The notes beneath the pieces are model-generated. The model made no database searches. It had not been told where the DNA came from and saw nothing but the letters and a program-made list of their open reading frames with translations. A stretch of DNA of 60,000 bases from Adiantum capillus-veneris (Eukaryota > Streptophyta > Polypodiopsida > Polypodiales > Pteridaceae): contig CM043966.1 of NCBI GenBank assembly GCA_014529385.2, forward strand, positions 142,218,211 to 142,278,210. The letters run 5' to 3'. This document shows, piece by piece, positions 1-11,400 of this stretch; position 1 is the first letter of the stretch; every line of letters starts with the position of its first letter. The translations under genes and the position numbers were made by a program.

Positions 1-2777
1 AATCCGTACAAGGTAGCAGATCATCATGTGTATAAGAGTAAGCCCAAAGCTTTTCGGAAAGCTTCAAACTTTTCTCGTGATAACGCCTTCGTAAATAGAT
101 CTGCAATGTTATCCTGTGTAGGACAGTAAGTTAGTGTGATCTCCCCTGCATGTAGCCTTTCCCTGACATAGTGTTAGTGAACCTCTATGTGCTTTGTTCT
201 TGCATGAAATACTGGATTCCTTGCAACTGCCATAGCACTCTGACTGTCAGTGAAAATGGTAGTGGGTGCCTGTTGACACTCACAAAGATCTGCCAATAAC
301 CTGCGTATCCATACACAATCAACTGTTGCCGTGAAAGCTGCCCTGTACTCACCTTCACAAGTTGATGTAGCGACTGTGGGTTGCTTCTTGCTTAGCCAAG
401 ATATACATGCATTTCCCAAGAAAAAACAATTCCCACTTGTGGAATGTCGTGTGTCAAAATCACCAGCCCAATCTGAATCGCTGTAACCAAGAAACTGCAT
501 AGAACTGTGCTTTCCATACATATCCCCCCTTGGAAAGAACATGGAAAGATTAGGGGTACCTGAAAGGTAACGAAGTATGCGCTTCACAGCCTGCCAATGA
601 TGCATACCTGGGCTGTGCATAAATCTGCTTGCTTGTGAAACCCCAAATTGAATGTCTGGACGAGTGTTACCTGCCAAATATATCAAGCAACCAACCGCTG
701 CTGCATAAGTATGTACATCAAAAGGTTCTCCAGCATTGTGCATGCTCAACTTTGATCCAGTTTCTACGGGTGTAGAGATTGGTTTACAATTTTGCATACC
801 AAACTTGTCCAAAATTTTATGCCAATATTTTGCCTGCAACATGTATATGCCATCCTCTGATTGCACAAACTGAATACCCAAGTAATAATGTAGCAAACCA
901 AGATCAGAAATCTCAAAGGTTTTTCTCAAAGCATCTTAAAACGCTTCAATTTCATCTGCAGTATTGCCTGTAAGAAGCATATCATTTACATAAAGTGTTA
1001 GCATAATGAGAACTCCATCTCTCTTTTTGACATACAAAGTACTTTCTGTTGGACTATTCTGAAATCCCTGGCCAATCAAATAAGTATGTATCTTCTCATA
1101 CCATGCTCTTGGAGCCTGTTTGAGACCATACAAAGCTTTACGCAATCTACATACCTTTTTCTCTTGACCTTTTACAACAAAACCACTTGGTTGACTTACA
1201 TAAACTTCTTCCTGCAAACCACCATTCAAAAAAGCAGTTTTGATATCCAACTGATGCACTTTCCAACCATGATGAGCAGCAATTGCAACTAGTGATCTAA
1301 CTGTGGACGTACAAGAAGTAGGAGCAAAGGTTTCATCATAATCTATGCCTTTCTGTTGCGCATAGCCTTTTGCCACAAGCCTTGATTTGTACCTGTCAAC
1401 AATACCATCTTGTTTCCTTTTTACCTTAAAAACCCACTTTGTACCAATAGGCTTTTTACCTGTAGGCAAGTCCACTAGATCCCATGTATGATTCTTATTA
1501 ATAGAATCAATTTCTTGCTGCATAGCATCTTTCCACTGAACACACTCTAAAGCTTGTTCAAATGAATCAGGCTCATCTGCATCACAAAGAGTGCTAAAGC
1601 AAGCCAAATCTACTTGCTCTCTGCCAAAAGTAGTACCAGCACGTGTTTTTCGTGGCAACGGTGCATCCAACTTGCTATCCTGCAAAGTTTTCTGAACCCA
1701 TTTAGGCAAGGTTCTTTCTTCTCTGAGAACTTCTTGCTCTTCACGCACAATTTCCTCTACATCATGAGGTGTCACGTGCTGATCAAAAAATTGATCAAGA
1801 TTATCAACCTGTTGTGATTCTTGATTCTCCACAAAAGAAGGAAGCAAACCTTCAAATACATCATGTGTCTGCATATGAGGTACATCAAAAGCACGAGTAT
1901 GACACCTGTTCAAAACATGTGCTGCACAAGCAACTGCCTCCATCCATAGCTTATGAGGAAAACTCTTAGCCTTGAGCATACATCTAGCCGTCTCCATTAA
2001 AGACTTGTTCTTCCTTTCTGCAACACCATTCTGTTGTGGTGTGTATGGCATAGTGCATTGGTGTTTAATGCCTTTCTTTCCCAAAAAATCCTTAAATGCA
2101 CCTGACATGTATTCACCTCCTCAATCGGTACAAAGAGTCTGTACTTTGCAACCTGTTTCATTTTCAACCATGGCTACATAATGTTGAAAAACTGCAAACA
2201 CATCTGAATTTGCTTTGAGTGGATACACCCAACAAAACTTGGAAAAGTCATCAATGAAGGTCACAAAATAAAGGCTGTTTCCTATAGATGGCGTCCTCAT
2301 AGGACCACATACATCACTGTGTACAAGCTGCAACTTTCGTGTCCCTCTAACTGAACCATCCTACGAAAATGCAAATCTGTGCATCTTTCCAAGAACGCAA
2401 CCTTCACATACATGTCTTGGTGGCATCTCCAATAAAGACAAATCATGCACCATATTATGACGTTGTAAAGTCATCAAACTGCCATAACCAACATGCCCAA
2501 ATCTAGCATGCCACAACTCAGCATCCTGCATGGCCTGAGTCTTTGTTTCTGCAATACATACCTGAATCTGCTTTTCATAACGATCTAGCACAAATAGTCC
2601 ATTTTCTAGCGTACCTGTAGTGATAAGAGAATAACCATTCTCTCGATCTCGTACAACACATCTATCATCCTCAAAAATGACCCGAAGACCATTTTTTTGC
2701 AAGAGAGGATACAGACAACAAATTCTTCTTGATACCTGGAACATATAAGACATCTGGCAAGCATAAATCTGAACCAT
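1..2777 (-). pseudogene. C1 pol: GAG-pre-integrase, integrase, reverse transcriptase, RNase H (broken)
   Basis: This is the copia polyprotein read right to left. The GAG-pre-integrase zinc region (2361-2777) has AELWHARFGH and a downstream CEGC. The integrase core follows (about 1900-2333; VHSDVCGP, QNGVAERKN). Reverse transcriptase (about 930-1560) shows TKWVFKVKRKQDG, LDIKTAFLNG and YVNDMLL where the family usually has YVDDMLL, so one catalytic aspartate is replaced by Asn. RNase H (below about 500) shows SDSDWAGD. In-frame stops lie at 2361-2363, 2121-2123, 936-938 and 174-176, all in one frame. RNase H reading continues past the last stop to about base 30. The fold assignments rest on family motifs. 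Confidence 0.9.
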
Positions 2778-3948
2778 CTGAAATGGTAATCAAAATCTTA
2801 CCAACGCCTTTGATTGGATAAGAAGCATTATTTGCACATGTCACCTTCTTTCCTACTGGAGCTGCATCCAATGAACAAAAGAAATCCTTCCTTGAAGTAA
2901 TATGCCTGGATGCACCACTATCAAAGTACCAAATCATTTGTGTCTTGTCAACACTGTAAGCAGAAAAATCTGAATATACTACAAAAGCATAAGAATCCTG
3001 CACAAAGTTTGCAGACTCTTCTTTAACTGTAGAAGAATCACAAGAAGTTGAAACAACCAAACTTGACTCTTTCTTCTTTTCTTTAGCAATTCGCTTTTTA
3101 CACTCACTAATGTAGTGACCAGGTTTCTTGCAATAGTGACATTTACCTTTCTTCTTGGACTTGTCGGAATCACCTTTACACTTCTCTGAAGACTGTCCTA
3201 CACCAGACTTGAAGTGATGAGCACTCTCTTTACCCTTGTTTTTGTTCTGTACAACAAGAGCATGATCCATACCATCCACCTGTAAAGACTTGTTCTGACG
3301 TGATTGATCCTCCTGCAATAGCAAAGCCACTAACTCTTCAAAATGAAGAGGCTCAGGATTAGCTCGCAAAGACAGAGTCAAAGAAGTATGAAAAGTCAAA
3401 TAAGATGGTGGTAGTGAATTGAGTGTTTTGGAAACCAAGTCCTTCTCTGGAATCACTTCATCAATGCTAAGCAATTTCTCTTTAAGATCCCTGATTTTTG
3501 TAAGATGCTCGACGATATCGTCACCTTCGTCCATCTGTATTTTGTCAAGTTGTTTCTTCAAAAACTCTATTCTGGCAGGGTTTCTTCCTCCAAACATAGC
3601 TTGCAGAGTGTTCCAAGCATCCTCAGAAGTTCTGCAAGATCTGATATGTGGTGTGATTGTCCTCTTTATGGTTAAGGCAATCACAGCCATAGCTTGTGCA
3701 TCTTTAGTATCCCATCTCTTTTGCTCTGGAGTGACTTGTGAGGGTCCTGCACCAACAGCTGCACCACGACCAGGCGTGGAAGGTGCAATGCTACCTGGAC
3801 GACCTTCATCTCCAGATACATAATCCCACAATCTTTTACCAACCAAAACATTTTTGGCCATAAAAGACCAAAGAGAATAGTTGGTACCATCCAATTTGTC
3901 TTCGGATGTAAACGCACCAAAAATCTCTTTCTCCGTAGATTGAGCCAT
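2671..3948 (-). pseudogene. C1 gag and aspartic protease
   Basis: The start is the ATG at 3948 (MAQSTEKEIF), just inside the primer-binding site; the frame stays open upstream to 4014. The N-terminal part matches copia gag (DKLDGTNYSLW, then a UBN2-like helical region). A CCHC zinc knuckle follows, CHYCKKPGHYISEC, spaced C-X2-C-X4-H-X4-C. The protease active site is WYFDSGASRHIT. The frame is lost in a run of seven T (2692-2698 on plus): gag runs on in the wrong frame to 2671 while pol is read in another. This looks like a one-base homopolymer indel in a formerly single gag-pol frame. Confidence 0.9.
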
Positions 3949-4272
3949 ACTGTAGATGCACACAAGAGAGAAAATCACAAATCTCCTCTCCAATCCAAGC
4001 AAAACTCTACACAAAATCTCAGCACAAAGCTAAGACAAGCTGCTTCCCAAAAGAACTGTTTACCTGAAGAAAATCTATCAAAAAGCACACCCTCTTGATC
4101 TAAACGCCTCTGAAAAGTAACTTTTTCTACGCTGCTCAGAAAAAATTTCTGATGGCTCGAACGGCTTCAAAAGGGGGGTAAAACTACAGGTCGCCTGGTT
4201 AGAATACTCCCGGAACGTCGAGGATGCTCCCACGGTCGCGAAAACGCAAGTAGAGGCTCTGGAAATCACCTT

Positions 4273-4284
4273 GCTCTGATACCA
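4273..4284 (-). other. C1 primer-binding site (initiator Met tRNA)
   Basis: Minus strand TGGTATCAGAGC starts two bases inside the LTR. It matches the 3' end of plant initiator methionine tRNA, the usual primer of plant copia elements. Confidence 0.9.
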
Positions 4285-4286
4285 AT

Positions 4287-4549
4287 TGTTGAAGATGATG
4301 AAACAGAAAACAGAAGGAAGACAGCAACTCAGAGTAGAAAGAAGATGGAGAAGGAGAAGACACAGAGCTTGTGTATGAGATCTCTGTAGTCTATCTCTCT
4401 ATATTAGAATAATAGAGTATATACAAACTCATAGCTACAAAGCTTATATGAAACCCTAAGAGATAAGGTGTCCTTTCACACCGGATGTCCAGGGGGAAAA
4501 ACCCAGTGGGAGAAAAGTGCCCCTGGTGAAGCGCGTTTACACACTAACA
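4287..4549 (-). repeat. C1 5' LTR
   Basis: On the minus strand it begins TGTTAGTGTG and ends CTTCAACA (TGTT...AACA), 263 bp, directly followed by the primer-binding site. The outer edge is where gypsy integrase reading starts. The partner LTR is outside the window. Confidence 0.8.
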
Positions 4550-4557
4550 CTACTGCA

Positions 4558-4722
4558 TGTCTACATTTGTGATTAGTGATCTATCACAAAGCGGAGCTGT
4601 CAAGCTTGCTACATTAGCAGGTGAAGGAATGCCAAATTGGATTAGTGGGTGTCGATTGAAGAAATATCATTTACCACTAACATAGGATATGCTTCAACAA
4701 ATCCATCAAGGAAAACAACCGT
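4558..4722 (+). pseudogene. Gypsy-type integrase C-terminal tail (G1)
   Basis: From about 4566 the frame reads FVISDLSQSGAVKLATLAG, then NWISG and LKKYHLPLT, then a TAG stop at about 4677 and DMLQQIHQGKQPYEG. In plant gypsy elements, the (G)PF-I--...SGAVKL...NG..LK.YH pattern marks the end of the integrase, so this is the 3' end of a pol gene. Everything upstream was displaced by C1. The stop and a frame change near 4723 separate it from the next reading frame. It is known by family pattern only. Confidence 0.75.
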
Positions 4723-5955
4723 ATGAAGGAGAAGCAGAGGGTACAAGAAGAATCTCAAGCAGAAGCACAAGAACGCATTGCAAGAAGAAGACTTCTGCAA
4801 CAACAACAACAATGTGGAGCACCGTTGCAAATCAATGCCATTCGACTAACAAGGTTTGATGAAGACACAGTGGAGCCAATAATTGCAGTCAGAGTAGGTA
4901 GCAATCAAGTTGAATCGATGACATTGCTTGATTCTGGAGCTCAAGCAAATTTAATCTCTTACAGATTATACAAACAACTAAAGTCCACAGGTCAACTTCA
5001 TCCTACTCCACAAGTGCTGGAAAGTAGTACATCACACTCGTTGAAAACATTGGGCTGGACTATATTGCATGTACAAGTACATCAATATATTTACCCACAC
5101 AAATTTTATGTAGTCGAGGATGAAAGCACACAACACTCCATGTTGTTGGGACAACCTTGGCAAAAAGAGTACAATGTGCAGATAGATAGGAATACGAATG
5201 CAGTCAAAATTCAGCATGCACAAGAACAACAGGTGGTAACCTTTGCTCAGCAACCCCGGAAGAATCAGATGCCAGCAATTCAATCACTGGATAAAAATCC
5301 GAAAGGAAGGGTGCCACTAAAGGACAACATGATACCCAAGGCTAACAAACAGGAAACTGCCAACCATGCTCACTACATACATATGAAATCACCGACCGCA
5401 ATGAACAAATCAGAGTTACCAACAAGAGAAAAACAAATATGGGTACGGAAGGATAGAAATGACATGGCAGACAAAAAACAATACAACGGAAGAATTCAAC
5501 CGAAGCAGATAGTTCAACCAAAAACCAAGGGAATAAAAAAGATATGGATCCCAAAGAAAATGCTCAGCAACAACTCAAATGCGACTCGCATTTGGATCCC
5601 GAAACCGAAGCACAAGGAACTCCCTTCAGTACAAGCAACATCGGAAGACAGACAGCTGCATATGAAACAAACAAACCGATTTATATGGATATCCATCAGC
5701 AGCACAACAATGGCACCCCATGCAGTAGCAATAAACCCTAAACTGGCCAAGACAAGCTACCAATGGAAAGAAAAAGAGATACGGTCTACGGCCATTCCGG
5801 CCAAGCCAAATCTCTCCAAAAACACAACTAGGGCTATATCAACAGTAGCGGCAAAGCAAGCGACTTTTTCAAGAAAGACAATCAAACAGAGAGGAGTAGA
5901 GTTACAGCTGTTTCTTGCAAAGAAAACAGGAAACCTCGACGGTGAATGCCAATAA
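4723..5955 (+). CDS. Retropepsin-like ORF downstream of integrase, basic IWIPK-repeat tail
   Basis: This 410-residue frame starts at ATG 4723. Residues 1-35 are a charged, Gln-rich helix (QEESQAEAQERIARRR). Residues about 50-165 look like a retroviral-type aspartic protease: LLDSGAQANLIS with the catalytic DSGA, and HSMLLGQPWQKEYNVQID, the usual second flap-to-hydrophobic-Gly motif. The remaining 240 residues are Lys-rich, with four spaced IW motifs (QIWVRK, KIWIPK, RIWIPK, FIWISI) and no zinc knuckle. Gypsy elements normally place protease before reverse transcriptase; here it follows the integrase tail. It could be a second protease domain, a rearranged pol, or the start of another element. 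The uninterrupted frame contrasts with its decayed neighbours. Function is inferred. Confidence 0.65.
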   Translation: MKEKQRVQEESQAEAQERIARRRLLQQQQQCGAPLQINAIRLTRFDEDTVEPIIAVRVGSNQVESMTLLDSGAQANLISYRLYKQLKSTGQLHPTPQVLESSTSHSLKTLGWTILHVQVHQYIYPHKFYVVEDESTQHSMLLGQPWQKEYNVQIDRNTNAVKIQHAQEQQVVTFAQQPRKNQMPAIQSLDKNPKGRVPLKDNMIPKANKQETANHAHYIHMKSPTAMNKSELPTREKQIWVRKDRNDMADKKQYNGRIQPKQIVQPKTKGIKKIWIPKKMLSNNSNATRIWIPKPKHKELPSVQATSEDRQLHMKQTNRFIWISISSTTMAPHAVAINPKLAKTSYQWKEKEIRSTAIPAKPNLSKNTTRAISTVAAKQATFSRKTIKQRGVELQLFLAKKTGNLDGECQ

Positions 5956-6116
5956 GCATCTTGCTTATATCCTTCTCTTGCACAGCATTAATTTTTCCAT
6001 GCATTGACCGAGTATGCATCAAATAGGGCCACATTACACGGCCAAGCATTAGCACAATATTTCAACCCATGAACGACACATACTCCGAGGCGATACCTTG
6101 TCGTCCAGGAGGACTC

Positions 6117-6136
6117 CGGCTAGGAGGGGGGGAGGC
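6117..6136 (+). other. Purine-rich tract, candidate polypurine tract of G1
   Basis: GGCTAGGAGGGGGGGAGGCA follows the end of the coding region, as a plus-strand primer would. No TG is present immediately after it, so an LTR boundary is not certain. A better tract-plus-TG pair sits at 11928-11948. Confidence 0.4.
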
Positions 6137-7498
6137 ATTCTCAAATGCGGACCCAATGGCAGAAAGAGCAAAAAAGGACATGTGTTTCGACTATTTTTAA
6201 GGGTTGTTGTTTGATTGTGAAATTTTTTGGACTAACCCAAGTACATATGCCCTTATACAGCATGACTCTACAGGTATATGGGGCCAAACGCCAAATCAAG
6301 CCCCTAGGTGTGTGTATATAAGTAGAAATAGCCATTTTTCAGGCAAAATATTGGTAAAACGGAGAAATCCGGCCATAAAAATTACATGTGAGTGTATATA
6401 ATGTTTTGCGGTGATGTTTTTGATTTATTATGATTTTTGGGGATTTTTTGGGTTTGATTTGCTATTTTCATTTTAATTTTGCTAATTTTCGACAGAAAAA
6501 CTTCAAAAATACAAAAAGCAGGTGAAAAACGATCGTAATGAAAAACAAAAAGTATGGGGATGATCAGTGACTATAGGACAACCTATGGTACAGTGGGGGT
6601 GCAATTATGAGACTGGAGCGGAAAGCATGTTTTTACCAGATTTTGACCGAAATGCCAAATTTCTGGTAAATAGGGCAAATGGAGTACAAATCAAGAAATT
6701 TTTGAACCTAAACCGCATCTCGCAAGAAGTTGGGAGCACATGTCAACTTTCATGAAAAGTGGTTCGGGGACCCCCATTATAAGACATTTTCACTTCATTT
6801 TTAGCTCATTTCCACTATTGACCTTTGAGAGAGAGCTCTTGCCACCTAGAGCGAGCGGAACTTTCAGCAGCTTCTACGACGCGCACGACTACCCGACGGG
6901 CTTCAGACATGAGAGGTAGGCTCACCACCTTGAGCTTTTCGCGCATGTTTGTCGTTTTGTCGCGAAAACTAGCGTAGGGTTCACACAGAAAGCGGGCAGT
7001 AGAGACCTACAACTAGAAGTGGCCACCTAACGGCTAACCCAAAAGCAATGAGACTTCAATCAGACACACAAAGCGTCAAATAGCTCTCGCGGCCAAACCG
7101 CATGTCCGTTTGCCACCAAACTTCACGAGCGGCTTTCCTAGACCATCAACAACCAAGTCCTATGGTGGTAGACCACCACAAGTCATCAAAGACATGTAAA
7201 CGCAACCACGGGTGCTTCTAGAGCGACAAATTGCCAAATGGAGCTCCGATGAAGCCAAAGTCGACAAAAACCATACGGCAAGGATCCCCAAGGGATCGGG
7301 AAGCTATGGAGACCAACATCAAGAAATTTCATTGCCGAAAAGCACTCCAAAAGTCAAAAAATGGCTCGGAGGCTCTGAAATCCACACAGGGAGTTACTTT
7401 CTATCCATTTGACTTTTTTGTTGAAATTAGGCTTAAAAGGGACTCAGGGGGACTAAGGGCAGGCACCAGTGAGTGACAGTTTCCATGAAAAAATCATC
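6137..7498 (+). other. Non-coding retroelement DNA, possible LTR of G1
   Basis: No credible protein is visible. TATA-like boxes occur at about 6313-6321 and 6392-6399. A GAGAGAGAGC stretch near 6827 and a CpG-rich part up to 7000 resemble promoter and leader regions. It could be the 3' LTR of G1 or a long 3' untranslated region of one larger element ending at 12890. It does not match the 944-bp LTR at 11947-12890, so the two are not a pair. Confidence 0.35.
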
Positions 7499-8312
7499 AG
7501 GAGACATCCTACGCGTAGGATGTCTCAAGACCATTTCTGGGCATAGAACCCAACATTTCTCATCACACACATTTTCTGAATAGCCTTTACATGCTAGCCA
7601 CCAAGTTTCATCACATTTGGACCAACATTGACCTCATATGCAGGAAAAAACGCAAAGTCAGGGCATAGAGGCAATAATGGGCCATAGACCTACCAAAACT
7701 TGTCCAAATCACATGAAACTTGCACAACACATTCATGAACACATAGCCAACCAACCTGCGTGGTTACTTGCAAAAATTGATGAAGTAGACATCCTACGCG
7801 TAGGATGTCTATTTGACATTTTTGGCCTACAGAGGGTATTTTTACATTCGAGATCTTTTCTTATCATCTGCAAGAGCTCATATATCAAGTTTGAAGCCAT
7901 TCTAATCAATTTTGACCCCCAACACCTTCAAGATACACTTTTTGAGCCCAAAAACACTACACAGGGTCTCACCAACATCAAATCTTGTCCCCAAGCCATT
8001 TTGATGAAATAGACATCCTACGTGTAGGATGTCTCTAGCATGTTTTTGAACTTATGTGCAAATAATGACATCATGGGAGCCAATACCATGGTGCAAGGAG
8101 CCCATATATCAATTTTCAACCCATTTGGATATCATTTGTCACATGTTGTGGAGATTCTACCCAATTTGTGACCTAAAGCTTGAATCTGCCCAAAAATCCA
8201 CTTTTTGATGCCCAAATCCAAATCCAAGCACATAGCCATGTTCCACAGGCCAAGGACCACCAGCATATCAAGTCTCACCAAGATCTGATGAAAAAGATAT
8301 CCTACGCGAATG
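7499..8312 (+). repeat. Diverged tandem repeats centred on a perfect palindrome
   Basis: The palindrome core ACATCCTACGCGTAGGATGT occurs at 7501-7526 (26-bp perfect, with flanking GAG/CTC) and 7787-7810 (24 bp). It recurs at 8011-8034 with one change (CGTG) and as a broken half at 8294-8309. Spacings are 286, 224 and 283 bp. Three copies are preceded by GATGAA plus A or T, so the repeat unit extends beyond the palindrome. No coding is seen here. Tandem repeats of this kind are known in untranslated regions of large gypsy elements of the Tat group. Confidence 0.85.
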
Positions 8313-8423
8313 ATAAAATTTTGCCATAATTGTGAGCACATGCACAGTTGCCCAAGTTCTTTTTAAGTTTTATTTTCAATTTTCAAGTCATTTGGATAGT
8401 TAAAACTCAGTTTCTCAGCTGAT

Positions 8424-11400
8424 ATGGAAAAAAACGCTAACTTCGGACTATTGAGTGCAACAGGATCTATGGTAGCCGCAAAGTCACCAGCAAAGAAGAA
8501 GAGGATGACCATAAAAGATTATTTGGAAGAAGTAGAGCCCTTCGTCTTACCAGAAGGAACTCTAAAGCCAACCAACACATGGATCCAAGAATATCTGCTA
8601 GAGTCAAATGATCTAAAGATTTACCAAGGCGTGTTCAAAGACACCGAAGGAAATGTGATAGAGCTACCAATGCTACCACGGGAGCTCAATGAGTTCTTCA
8701 GAAGAAAGATGGCATAGTATCTGGAGAAGATTGATCTCCACAATTATTTTGAAGCGTGCCGGCAGGAATCGACATAAAAAGAGTATGGGAATTTGTGATG
8801 ACAATCAAGGAAGATGGAGTGGCCAGAGTAACGGATCTGCTGGGCAAGCTAGGCACGGAGATTCTAATCATGGAGAGAGTGGTGGCAGCTGCACTAGACC
8901 TCTCCAACAAAGGGGATAGTGTAACCAAAAGAAGAGACGAAGTAAAGGTGTACACAGAAAAGAAAGGCAACTACACTTTTGAAGACATTGCCAACCCTAA
9001 AGTGGCAATCATGAGTCAGCTGTACAATCAGTATTTCCATATGTGTACAAAGCGGCCACAAAAGTATAGAATGCCGCCTGGAGCAATTGCCACAACATTC
9101 ACCTGGGCAATGCAGAAAAGCAAGCCGAAGGTAATCAATTATGCAGCTTATATACATGATAATCTGGTGAAGATGGGCAACAAGAACCCCACATACATCG
9201 TGCCGGGTGAGCTAATCACGAAGGTGATTTATGGATCATTGCACGCCAAGGGAAGATGGCCCAACCCTCCATCGCAGAACGACTGGCTGAGGCTCAAGGA
9301 AGATAAGGAAGAGGAACAGCCCAAAGCACCAAGGGTGGCAACCCGTTTGAAACACCGGTTAGAAACCGTGCAAGAAGAGCAGCCAGAGCTGAAGAAGGGA
9401 AAGGAGGAATATGTCCAAGTGCCAGTAAAAGAGACGAAATCACAGAAAGTGGCACGTCTAGAGTGGCTGATGGAAAGTTTCAGGGCCGAAAGAGCCCTCA
9501 AAGGAGATTTGAATGAGCTATGGAAGCCGTCTCTAGAAGCAATGTCGGGATCATCCCGAAGGGTGCACAGAGATAGATTCGATGACTATATTAAGAATTT
9601 TGAGATTCTGGATGCCACAACAGAAAATATCCCACATGTACCATTTACAGAAGCAGAAGTGGAGCAAGTCCAACGGCAGCTGCTAGAGGAGCAGGAAGGC
9701 CAAGAGAGAGAAAGGAAGACAAAGGCGGACAGGGATTTCAAGAAAAAGCCGACAACTCCACCGTCCAGCCCTGAGTCAAGCCCACCGCCCTCACCACCTC
9801 CTCGTAGTCCTCCACAGACTCAAGAGAAAGAGGAGCAAGACTAACCTGAAGATCAAGAAGAGTCAAAGCAAGAACAAAGCCAAGAGCAAGAACCAAAAGA
9901 AGAGGCTAAGCCTAAAAGTGAGCAGCCAGAGACAAATGAAGCAAGGTATAACACATTTCTAGACCTACTAGCTGCCGAATATTCAAAAGAGGAGGCTGCC
10001 ACAGTCGCATTTGACTTGGCAAGCATGGGGCCCAAAGAGCAAATGCAGAGCTTGCGATTAGTGGAGCTAAAGGAGATGGCCACTGATACAGTGGACCTGC
10101 ACCCACCCACCAATGATTGGGATGTGGTGATGACCAAGCTAACCAGGCTAAGAGCACAGTCAATGTCCACAGAGAGTGAAATGGCAACTCTCAAAGCCAT
10201 TGAAGTACATATAAAGCTTGAAGTCGACACGTTAAAAAAGCAAATCCAAAGGCAGATAGAGAGAGAGACAGAGCTGCAAGCCAGTCTGGCAAAGGCATTG
10301 CAAAGATGCCAGGAAATGGAAAGATAAAATCAGGCAGTAGCTTAAAGAATACAAGGAGCCAAAGAGGAATATAGACAACTCAGCAAGTCATTCACAGATG
10401 CAGAGAGGGAAAGGGATAACCTAACCCTACTTGCTGAGGAGTCCAAGGAAGTTGAGGCCATGTAAAATGCCAAAGAGAAGGTAGAAATAGAGCAGGAGGC
10501 TAGCCAGGATGAGTTCCTTGAGCTCAAGGACCAGCTTAAAGTTAAAGATCAAACCATCTAGCGGCTACGGGCATCTCCTGCCAGAGTCAGAGCTACTAGC
10601 TCGACTCACACCACTTCAGAGAGCCAGATGTATGAAGAACAAATGAAAGAGCTCCAAAAAGAGTTGACCTTAGAGAAGAAGCAAAGGTTGATGATGGCAG
10701 AAGTGTCGGTGGTTATGCAAACACGCATGGAAGAAGAGTAGAAGGCAATGCAAGATGAGCTAGAAAATATCAAGAGAAAGCTCGAGGAGGCGGAGAAGAT
10801 AAACGCCGATTTGAATGACCTCCTCATGAACATGGGAGAACAAGCTAAAGCAGAAAAACAAACATTCCAAAAGCAGATAGAAGAGCTAAGAGGCCAGTGG
10901 GCAGAAGAGCAGGCAAGCACAGGGCCAGCAGCCATGGAAGGCATAGACCTAAAGAATGTGGCAGATCCTGTGGACACACCCATGCAAGAGGAAATCCTTG
11001 TAGGACCCTCTCAAGAGCCACAAGATTTGACACAAGAAGAGGAAGAGAAGCTGCGCAAGGCCATAGAAGCAGAAATCAGGGAAACGGCCAAAGAACTTTG
11101 GAATGGGAGCAGAGGGTTTTTAAATCCATGACCATTCAGAAGATAGATGCCAGCAACCTCCGGCATGAATGGCTACAGCTCTCTCTCCCATATCCTTTTC
11201 TAAAGTACGAAGCCGCCACAATTAACAAGAGAATCAGAGAAGAGCCAACATTGTCACTCTACACAGCAGATATCTCGAGGCCTGAAGGGGTAAAGTTGAT
11301 AGTCGACTCCCAGCCCAGGTGGAGAAAGGCATGGCTGACGAAGTATCCACAATACCTAATCCATTTGGTAGAGGCACCCAAAATCATCAGAGATAACCTA

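Larger units (their letters stand above)
1..4549 (-). mobile_element. Ty1/copia retrotransposon C1, 3' end outside window
   Basis: The minus strand reads 5' LTR (4287-4549), initiator-Met primer-binding site, gag, protease, integrase, reverse transcriptase and RNase H, which is the Ty1/copia order. The polypurine tract and 3' LTR lie left of base 1. It inserted into the integrase end of a gypsy element whose reading resumes just right of the LTR. The coding part carries four in-frame stops and one homopolymer frameshift, so it cannot move by itself. Both target-site duplications cannot be compared because one flank is missing. Confidence 0.93.

Noticed and set aside
6137-7498. Partner LTR for 11947-12890
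   Set aside because: Both have TATA-like boxes and similar layout, but the sequences do not align beyond short words.
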